From Liolophura sinensis (taxonomy: Eukaryota; Mollusca; Polyplacophora; Chitonida; Chitonidae), in assembly GCF_032854445.1 (NCBI RefSeq), contig NC_088296.1, positions 25,117,897 through 25,181,896 on the forward strand: a DNA stretch of 64,000 nucleotides, written 5' to 3'. Below, one piece after another: positions 56,104 through 64,000 of the stretch (position 1 is its first letter; each line of letters starts with the position of its first letter). A program made the translations under genes and the position numbers. Below the pieces are notes generated by a model. It was not told the DNA's origin and did not search any database. It was given only the letters and a program-made list of their open reading frames with translations.

Positions 56104-56262
56104 CTGCTGGTTTTAAACAATCCGTATATAGCAGAGGCTGTGAAAGATATTTACCCACCTTCGTTGGATTTGAAGGAAACCACAGACTGTACAGACGGTA
56201 CATCTTATCGGGACCTATATTTGTACGAAGACCAAACGATTTCATCCCTCGCAGACTTTACG
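56104..56262 (+). mobile_element. Penelope-like reverse-transcriptase fragment (C-terminal palm side)
   Basis: Frame reads LVLNNPYIAEAVKDIYPPSL then DLKETTDCTDGTSYRDLYLY. The LNNP, IYPPSLDLKETT and SYxDLYL blocks are typical of the region after the catalytic YIDD motif in reverse transcriptases of the Penelope-like type. The upstream palm is missing here. Class assignment is from memory of family style and is moderate. Confidence 0.55.
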
Positions 56263-57340
56263 ACAAGAGTGATAGTTTTAGTTTTGACTCCTTACTTGGA
56301 CAACAATATACGGACGGGGTCGTGCATATGGCATGTACATACATGTATCTCGCCTTATAGCATTTCTTACATCCTGTGTGTTTTTTGGCGATTTCAATCC
56401 ACATCAAAAGTTATGACTGAAAAACTTGAACTTGTGTGATAAAGTTATTCCATTGTGTTAAGGAGTTTCACAATAAGTATAATTCTCTTGTATGTAAATA
56501 TGGACAGAGCGTGAGAATCTCTGGGTCCAGTTCCGTTTAACCCGGGACTAGGGACGGTATGTTCATCGTGTTGGATTATATCGTCACGTTGGGTATATGA
56601 ACAGGTGCAATCAAAGAGCAGCTGGGATACATATTTTGTTATCGACAACTGATATTCTAGCGTGGTACACGATTTGAATACTGATTTCACTCAGTCGCCT
56701 AGAACATACCTTGCGTTTTCCAACATCATTCAAAACTGTTCACTGCTTCTCTTTGCACAATTCCGTTCTTTATATACTTTCTTAGTTCTTTGGTGGTTTG
56801 TGTTAGGCCTATGCTTCGTTTTGGGGAATTGGCCTTGCGATTATTGACCTGGAACGTCCTTGTTGGTTGTCGGCTGGTATACGAATGTCTGTTTCGACGC
56901 ATAGATAGATTACAATGACGACATATACCATAGACAACACTGCAAAGTTATAAAGGTTTACTATATATCGTACGGTTTGTATTTATCTTTAATATCGAAA
57001 GTCCACAAGGGCTGTTCCATGCATAGAAGAGAAACAGGCGCTTAGTTGAAGCTGCATGCCGTGTGTAAAAGGCATAGTCTCCAGTCATAGACTGGTTGTT
57101 ATTGGTGTCTTTACACTTGACTCATTATATTATGTTCTAAGCAACTTAACTGATCTGTCATCACGTGTGCGTTTTTGTTTGCGGCGATCGATATGACGCA
57201 GCAAAATGCTCAGGGCTCGTACTCCCTTAACCGTCTAAGGTATGTTAGTCGACTACCGTACCGTAAGCAAACCACGAAAAAGAAATGACTGTCGTTTGAA
57301 AAAGTAAAACATATAAGGTTTACCATTCATGGCATGTTTC
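56263..57340. other. Repeat-derived intergenic DNA
   Basis: No gene seen. A segment at about 56825-56880 (TTGCGATTATTGACCTGGAA) resembles 15915-15970, so it is dispersed repetitive sequence. Confidence 0.35.
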
Positions 57341-57344
57341 GTTG

Positions 57345-57620
57345 TTCATCGAGTGTTTGATTTGTAACAATTATGTGAAATTTCGAGAAACCATGTATCA
57401 CCCTCTGTTAGCTATTCCGCTGGGTACATATTGTGGCCCCCTTTTGGCTAACCTGTACCTGGCCTCGCATGAATACGACTATGTGCAGAAACCAGTAAAG
57501 TGTAATCCAGGTGCTTTCAATTACACTTAATGGTGTATTGACGATTTGCTAACTTTAAACAATTCGTATATATACCAATGTGCGCGAAGGATATATTAAT
57601 ACTAATACAGTCAGTTTGTT
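57345..57620 (+). mobile_element. Penelope-like reverse-transcriptase fragment (motifs B and C), broken
   Basis: Frame with AIPLGTYCGPLLANLYLASH (motif B type), then FNYT, an in-frame TAA, and WCIDDLLTLNNSYIY (motif C; the usual first residue Tyr is Cys). The LLTLNN block overlaps in content with the fragment at 56.1 kb, so these are two separate remnants. Confidence 0.6.
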
Positions 57621-58025
57621 TCGACGCATAGATTTAGTTGCTTGCGTTGGTCACCGAAGCATACAAGGCTATGACGTCATTAAATGACTAGAACAATGCA
57701 GGTGAAAGTGAGATGGAATCGCAAACAATAAAAATAAAAAAAAACGTGCATGATCAGCCTTAATCCAGACTAACCCCTCGGAAAGAAATCAGCTCCTTAT
57801 CTTATATAGTCTCTCTAAACCAAACCGTCCTAACCTACCGGTTATCGGTCTATTGAAAAAAGTATCACATTCGTATGCAAGTGGACAGTGATTTAATCAG
57901 TGTTAGCCAATGAACGCTCAGTACGAGAAATATGCCTTCGCAGAAGACTACAAATTTTCATTGGTTGAAATAGGGGGTGTGTCTTCATTAATATTCATCA
58001 TCAAGCAAGAACTGGCAGAAGCAAG

Positions 58026-58226
58026 ATGTCGACCGAAGAACACGAATGCGAGGAAATGAGCAGACAAACCGAGGCCCTTGTTTGTCTGAAATTCGGGATA
58101 TAGGAGCTGCACACATATCAGAGACAGTGTCAGCAAGCAATTATAAAGGGAAAAGAGGTTTTTCTGTGCCGGACCACTGGAGCAGGGAAATCAGTATGCT
58201 TCCCAGCGCTGACAACGGAACCTTAA
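58026..58226 (+). pseudogene. RecQ-like helicase fragment, broken
   Basis: Plus-strand frame from ATG: MSTEEHECEEMSRQTEALVC, LKFGI, an in-frame TAG, then ELHTYQRQCQQAIIKGKEV, FLCRTTGAGKSVCFPAL and a TAA at 58224-58226. The Gln of YQRQ fits the first helicase motif, and TTGAGKS is a Walker A loop, in the spacing seen in RecQ-type DNA helicases. No later helicase motifs (DEAH, motif VI) follow. It is a dead fragment unless the TAG is removed by splicing, for which no signal is seen. Confidence 0.6.
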
Positions 58227-58363
58227 TTATACCAACGACAACGTCAACAAAACTCTGAAGACGCCCCTATTGTCTCCCGCTACCCTACTTCGCATGTTGA
58301 TTGGGAAAGTTGCGGGGACAGCACTGTTGGTTATGTTGTTGCTTTTTTTTCGATAAATGAAGA

Positions 58364-58365
<2 letters not shown>

Positions 58366-58404
<39 letters not shown>
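58366..58404. repeat. (ATT)n microsatellite
   Basis: About 13 perfect ATT units. Confidence 0.95.
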
Positions 58405-58405
<1 letters not shown>

Positions 58406-59890
58406 ATATGACCTGCCACAGGGAAATAGTAAGTTTCAGCACCAAAAGTAATGTTATTTGAAATAGCTAATATTCTTGTACTAAAACTCAAGCTATGGCA
58501 TCTTGGTATACATGTGTTGATTTATTACATGTACACTGGAAGAAAATTATTCATCAATCAGGCTTCGTACAATGTACATCAACCTTTTGATATATTAAGA
58601 CTATACATGCATGTGAACAATGTTGTGATGGTGGTAAGGCCTTTTTCCAGATTGAGTAACTTTTAAGCTTCACTAAATTGTCTAGACCATCTAATATTCT
58701 GCAGATACTGTATGCCCATTTACGTGTATGTGTTTTAGTTATTGTCGAAATACGACCAGTATTTATGGTAGTTTAAATTAAATCATAAGCTACACAAATA
58801 TTTTGTGACTTTGTGAACTGATCAGTGGGTAGTAGGTTTATTTTGTTCATTGATCTTTGAACACCATACTCAGAAATTTTCACTTGTACAGTGGCAAGTA
58901 GTCAGTTTTATTATGGTTGGAAAAAACCTGAAATTAACCACTGAACTCAACTACTCTCAGGCTTGTATTCCAAATAGTTGGAAGAGAGATGGTCTTAAGT
59001 GAATATAAAACCAATAACCCTTGAAGCACCACTTGTTGTCACAATGAGAGCAAGAAAATTCCCAACCACTTGAACTGATCCTGCACATCGTGGTCTTGGA
59101 ATTGGGAGTGCAGCTCACAGAGCAATGACCTGTACCCTGCTGTTTAAAATAACTTTAAGGTACATACGGTTGAGTAGATCTACGGCTACGGCTCTGCGTA
59201 AGGAGAGATTTTCTTATACTGGCCTAGCGTCGTTCCATCCAGCAACCCTATAAGAAAAGGAGATGGAGTCTTTCGGGGCTAAATCAAGGCCGTATTTACA
59301 TGTCGATGCCATGAAGCCGGAATGACCAGCCATGGTATGCAACACTCAATCTTCCACATTACGTGCTCAGTACTTGGCATATTCCAATGGCATATATCAG
59401 CACTTGGCATAAAACATCAATCAAGGAAAAACGAAATGATAATTAACAGCAAACAAAACTCTAACGTGAAATGTATGTCAGGTAAAAGACCTTTAAACAT
59501 TGCCTATAGAAAAAGTTCGATTTAATGTTTTTTTCTACTTCCTGGTAAAAGATTTAGCTTCTTATTGACCTTTGGGATCATCCCGGGACCATTGATGTCA
59601 CATCAGTTTTTTTTTCATTTAATATGTTGACTGCAAGCTTATATTATTCAAAATGAATACTCATATAGATCTATGGATGATGGCTAGACCCCCCCCCCCC
59701 CCCCGAAAAAAAAGCAATTATAATAAATAGAACTGTTTTATGATCTTTAACAAGAAATGGCGTACATTTTGATACATGACATTCCTACTCTGACACATGG
59801 CTTAATTATTGAGCTATTTTTAAAAGATTTGCCCCCCCAAAAATGCACATCCTCAATGCTACATGAAAACCACCCATGAAACTGATCGCT
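58405..59890. other. Intergenic DNA
   Basis: AT-rich sequence with a C run at 59690-59704 and one very old SINE-like piece (58840-58935). Nothing else supported. Confidence 0.35.
58840..58935 (-). mobile_element. Very diverged SINE family A 3' fragment
   Basis: ACACCATACTCAGAAATTTT and TTTTATTATGGTTGGAAAAA follow the family A reverse pattern with many changes. Confidence 0.4.
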
Positions 59891-59899
59891 ATCATACAG

Positions 59900-60215
59900 G
59901 AGTGAGTGACTGAGTGCTTGGGGTTTAACGTTGGACAATTTTTCAGTCATATGACGATAAAGGAATCCTTAGAGTGCATGTTATATGCCTCCTTGTTGCA
60001 GGACGGATTTCCACTCCAAGTAAGGCACCCCGCCCGAGCCATTATACTGATATGGGTCAACCAGTCGTTGCAATGTCCCCTTCATGCTGAACGCCAAGCG
60101 ACGAAGTTACAACTTACTCTTTTTCAGGTGTTAGGTGTGACTCCATCCAGGATTGACCCTGGATCTACCGCTCCCGAAGCGGACACTCTACCCACTATGC
60201 TATCGGGGCCGGTAC
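59900..60215 (-). mobile_element. SINE family B, full-length copy
   Basis: Minus strand: tRNA-like head GATAGCATAGTGGGTAGAGT, GTCCGCTTCGGGAGCGGTAG and B-box-like GGGTCAATCC; body; then the GTCATATGACTGAAAAATTG module and an ACTCAGTCACTC tail at the left end. The TTCGGGA loop resembles a tRNA-Pro anticodon loop; tRNA origin is inferred. Confidence 0.8.
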
Positions 60216-60805
60216 AGGAGAAATCTCTGGAGTATATGGCGTTAAGCAACGATAAAATAAATACAGCGAAAGTTGTTTACTTGGCCGAAAGGCCAGGCAG
60301 GCACCCATAGACTTCAATCTCTGTTTACGTACTGGGGTCCATATTGAGAACGCTTCGCACTGCTGTGCCAGTGATATCTTCGGTCAACGAAACCAAATGT
60401 GACCTTGTTGTGGGTGACGTAAATCCTCCCGGATTGCACGAGTTTCCAGTCGTAGTAGATACTGCTTAATGGTATTTATCTTGCGTGTAATTCTTTGGGG
60501 TTTTATCAAGATCTAGCATCCTGCAGAAGAAGAGTTTACAGACCAGGCTGTAACTTTGAATTCAGCAGGATACATTGATCAGTTTTTGCATAAAATTGAA
60601 CAGAGCTAACTCAACGTACTGAGAATTCATACCTGTCGGCCATTATATGTTTGTGTCATCATCAGGAAATGTAGGTACAATATGGAATACATATGGTTAT
60701 ATATCCATGCACATGTACCCGATTAAGACGCCTGCTACTACATGTATGTAAGCCTATGCTTTCTTTATTGTATTTCCTGTTGATGACACAAACATAGTGA
60801 CCAAA
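60216..60805. other. Intergenic DNA
   Basis: Nothing recognised. Confidence 0.35.
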
Positions 60806-60807
60806 AC

Positions 60808-60945
60808 ATTTATTTATTTATTTATATGATTGGTGTTTTATGCCGTACTCAAGCATTATGGTTGAAGGAAACCGGGCAGAGCCCGGGGGGAAACCCACAA
60901 CCATCCGCAGGTTGCTGTCCGACCTTTCCACTTACAGGACAGAAA
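60808..60945 (-). mobile_element. SINE family A, 3' part
   Basis: Tail, then GATTGGTGTTTTATGCCGTA, with about 35 bp of the 3' module deleted between ACTCAAG and CATTATGG; body intact to GGTTGCTGTCC. Confidence 0.8.
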
Positions 60946-62420
60946 TATAGGTTGACAAGTACGACTTCAGTACTTTAAGTTACTTTCCATATGTTTTGTG
61001 CAAAACTGATCCAACGGATCACTGTATAGCATTTACACACAACACAATCAGCTGAAATCCTAACCAGAGTTTGGAGCACCTCTTTTAGCAAAGAGCCAAG
61101 TTGCTAAATCGTTTTTTAAACACATTTCTAACATGTTATGGACTATACAGAGCACCGTAACTGTCATGTTTGAAGCCGGGGCATATTCAGATCAGTTTTC
61201 CTGGAGAGTTTCTGCCTTAAAAGCTTTAATTTCATTTTGTGTGGTAAAATCTTGTTCAAGGCCTATCATTACTGGGTTCACATGTCTATCGTCTCCTCAC
61301 ATGACTACATAGACAGCAGGTGGTTGGCTCAGACCTCAGTTCAAAACTATGCAACCGCAATCCAAGAATAACAGAAACAAAGAACACAACAACAACAACA
61401 GTCGGATGTATAATGTGTGTAGCATTTGTATTTAGGTTAAGTCAGTCGAGTAAATTGTACAGCATCAGGAACCCAGCTTTTCTCCCCGTAAATATATACA
61501 TGTATACACAGCCTCTATCGCCCTGTACAATACAGATGTAGAAAATACACAATACATTAAAGCATATCAAAAGCCGGAGATATAACATGAGGGACTATAT
61601 ATGTACACAATACGATATTATCTACAGTCAGATGTCAAATAACTACAATAGGCTTCTTATAGACCTCTAGAAAAAACATAAAAAGGTTAAGGTGTACATA
61701 AGTGTGTCTCCAGAAATAAATAATGGATCCCAACAAAAACAGTTTGTTCTTGGTTCATCGCCCCACAAAATGACTGGGATTTTAGTGACATCTTCCCTGC
61801 GACCCGAACCCAGAGAAAAGGTCCTCTGTAGTCTTGTGTTCATCCAAAACTCTTTTCATTTTGTCCTTTTGTCCAAGGATTTTCTAATCAACAACATTGC
61901 AACATCCTGTGTGATATATCGAGGCGATCCCAGCTTCACCAGGAAATGTGGAAACGATCGATCTGTGATCGTTTCTTTAAAGAACAAAATGATTAGATTG
62001 GCATTAAAAATGCAATTTTTATGCTATTTGAAACGTTTCCTATTAAAACAGTATCACTTTCAAAATCATGATAAATTATCGTCATAGTGCTTCACATCTA
62101 CTTTATTCTGGGGACCCTGCCTCATTTCATCTAGCCAGAAACTGCGAATTTTGATCGCATTAATATCACTCCGTTTACTACCTTGATCTGCTGGCTACTC
62201 TAAAGTCTTCCTACCAGAACTGGACAGGTCGTTGTCGTCATCTAATCCAATACTTTTTACTTAAGCGCTCAATTTTGCTACCCCAATTCCTCAACCTTTT
62301 CGCATATCAAAGACCAACTTTCAGTGTAGTTTATGCACATTTTTAATTTGATTTTAGAGACAAAGCTACTTTGGCCGGATTGCAGACATGCGCAAAAGGT
62401 TGAAGATTACAGTGCAATAA
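60946..62420. other. Intergenic DNA
   Basis: The longest frame (61692-62087, 131 codons, plus) has no recognisable domain, and its minus strand shows none either. Not called. Confidence 0.3.
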
Positions 62421-62424
62421 AAAA

Positions 62425-62688
62425 AAGTTAATCTGTTGAGTTTAACGGAAAGTCTGTTGTCTGAGTGATGCTACAGTGTATTCTGCTACAGCAGCAGATT
62501 GTTCTGTTAAATATAACACACATATTCTATTAATTCAACATAAAGATTCTGTAAGACTAACAGGATATTATGTTGAATATGACAGAACATTGTGTTATAA
62601 TAACAGAATACATTCTACCATCACTCAGACGACAGATTTTCTGTTAAGATTAACAAATAATTTTTTTGAGTGTAAGGATTTATGCAAA
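62425..62688. mobile_element. Palindromic MITE copy 3 (best preserved)
   Basis: Inverted arms of about 80 bp: left TCTGTTGTCTGAGTGATGCT; reverse complement of the right arm TCTGTCGTCTGAGTGATGGT. Interior has TAACAGGATATTATGTTGAA. About 260 bp, no coding capacity, TA-rich ends. The whole single strand could fold into one long hairpin. Confidence 0.75.
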
Positions 62689-63640
62689 TAAAAAAATGTG
62701 CTGTTGGCATACATAATGAAATCAATTTAACATAAGATGGACTGAGTTGAAGCGATCAAAGGCTCCAAGAGGTATTTTGACATCGGGTCCGTGCCAGCAA
62801 ACCATGCAACAGTCACAGCTGGACTATTACAGGGTGCAGCAAGCGCTTGTTCTCAAATTTTATACGATGCTGTCATTTCGTCTTTGCCGTCCATAAAAAA
62901 ATACTATTTGACTGGAACTGAATTGATCAGCCTGCCAGCAAATAATTGTGGTAAATAGTTGTAAATCTTGGATTGGTCGTCCGCTGAGTCGAGGGAGTAG
63001 GTCTTGGTGAATGTCGATAAACCTGATGATATCGCCAGTGTTGGCATGGCAGATTGAGACATGCACCCCGCTTAGGCCCCTTATATCCATGTATGTGTAC
63101 AATGAGCTTGTCATCCTGGACCCCTTTGTCACCAGGCGCTGGGATCACTAAGCCAGCTTAGACTTAAGTCAGAATTTCAAGTTACTTTAAAATTGTTATT
63201 TCTTACATCCCACGGTCAAAATATTGCTTGACACCGTGTTTTCTAGGTAAGTTATTGTATAACAAATTTCAGGTAAAATAACAGAAAGGAACATACCAAG
63301 TTTAATGATTGAAATTTTGCCAGGTTTGTGTATATGGTTTGTCACCTCTGACCCCTTGCTACCAGTTCCTTACACCTTCGTGCGTGTACTTGACAATTAC
63401 TCTGTACCACTAAAGTCAATGCACTCCTCCCTGTCCCACCAGGATTCTATGTGGCCAGTGTCCACCAACATCACAGAGACGTCTCCACAAGGAAACGCAT
63501 TCCAAATGATACGTGCACATCTACATTGTACATGTACATCAAAATGTACACACAACATTACATTCCAGAAACCCAACACATGGTACCAGTAGGCTATTTA
63601 CACATACACCGGCATCTGCATAAGTGTGAACACGCCAATC
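62689..63640. other. Intergenic DNA
   Basis: Overlapping minus-strand frames around 62860-63150 contain no domain I know. Confidence 0.3.
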
Positions 63641-64000
63641 TACCGGAGTGAAGTCGTTATCAACCTTCGGTTGTACAAGAGTGAAGTCCGTATCAACATT
63701 GAGAGTCAGACAAGTGTAAAGTCTGTATCAACACTGACAGCTGTACAAGATTATAGTCAATAATGACAGTTGTAAAGTCAGTGTCGATATTCAGTGTCAC
63801 TGACAGTTGTATATGAGTGAAGTCAGCATTGATATTTTCTATCAACGACAGTTGTATATGAGTGAAGTCAGCATTGATATTTACTATCAACAACGACAGT
63901 TGTATATGAGTGAAGTCAGCATTGATATTTACTATCAACAACGACAGTTGTATATGAGTGAAGTCAGCATTGATATTTACTATCAACAATGACATTTGTA
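63640..64000. repeat. 48-bp minisatellite running off the window end
   Basis: Right-hand units are 48 bp: GTTGTATATGAGTGAAGTCA, GCATTGATATTTACTATCAA, CAACGACA. Left-hand units (63640-63790) are shorter and diverged, suggesting expansion toward the right. Confidence 0.9.

Noticed and set aside
3910-60945. tRNA-like heads with A and B boxes as functional tRNA genes
   Set aside because: They are always followed by SINE bodies or broken, and no intact cloverleaf with acceptor stem was traced.
61692-62087. 131-codon plus-strand frame
   Set aside because: No recognisable domain, composition like surrounding AT-rich DNA, no splice partner.

Overview
This window is nuclear DNA of an invertebrate animal. 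The genes are split by introns with GT..AG boundaries. Short interspersed elements with tRNA-like heads and an AATAAATAAATA-type tail are scattered on both strands, ACATGTACATGT-like palindromes are frequent, and about seventeen minisatellite arrays occupy roughly a fifth of the sequence. The repeat style and gene content suggest a marine lophotrochozoan (mollusc or brachiopod). That placement is inference; no species can be named from the sequence alone.

Layout. (1) 462-11023, minus strand: one four-exon gene predicted to encode about 362 residues. It has an unrecognised N-terminal region, a coiled coil, an acidic stretch and a C-terminal CARD (death-fold) domain. Its 6.2-kb second intron is mostly unremarkable AT-rich DNA with SINE fragments, and a 43-bp minisatellite abuts the CARD exon. 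(2) 11-15.3 kb: intergenic DNA with SINEs and a 25-bp minisatellite that carries the E-box CACGTG in most units. (3) 15.6-53 kb, minus strand: a tandem cluster of three related membrane-protein genes assembled here exon by exon. The furthest upstream (49071-52956) is signal peptide, one Ig domain, linker and one TM segment. The middle one (30208-36945) is signal peptide, one Ig domain and three or four TM segments. The most downstream (15625-21720) has three TM segments and no Ig domain. All internal exons of the three genes are phase 1-1, so modules could be skipped or swapped without a frameshift. This cluster is the best candidate for an undescribed system, probably a family of cell-surface receptors resembling CD47 in layout. 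Its introns and spacers carry most of the minisatellites, a Ty3/Gypsy remnant (27.2-28.9 kb) and a dispersed repeat whose tail was amplified into the 48-bp array at 18.06-19.68 kb. (4) 53-64 kb: mostly repeat-derived DNA with palindromic MITEs, Penelope-like reverse-transcriptase fragments, a broken RecQ-like helicase fragment, SINEs, and a 48-bp array that runs off the right end.

How the genes might relate: a CARD adaptor and a cluster of Ig/multi-TM surface proteins both fit innate recognition or signalling, but nothing in the sequence links them directly. Exon models rest on splice signals, phase compatibility and protein features read by eye. No transcript or database evidence was available.
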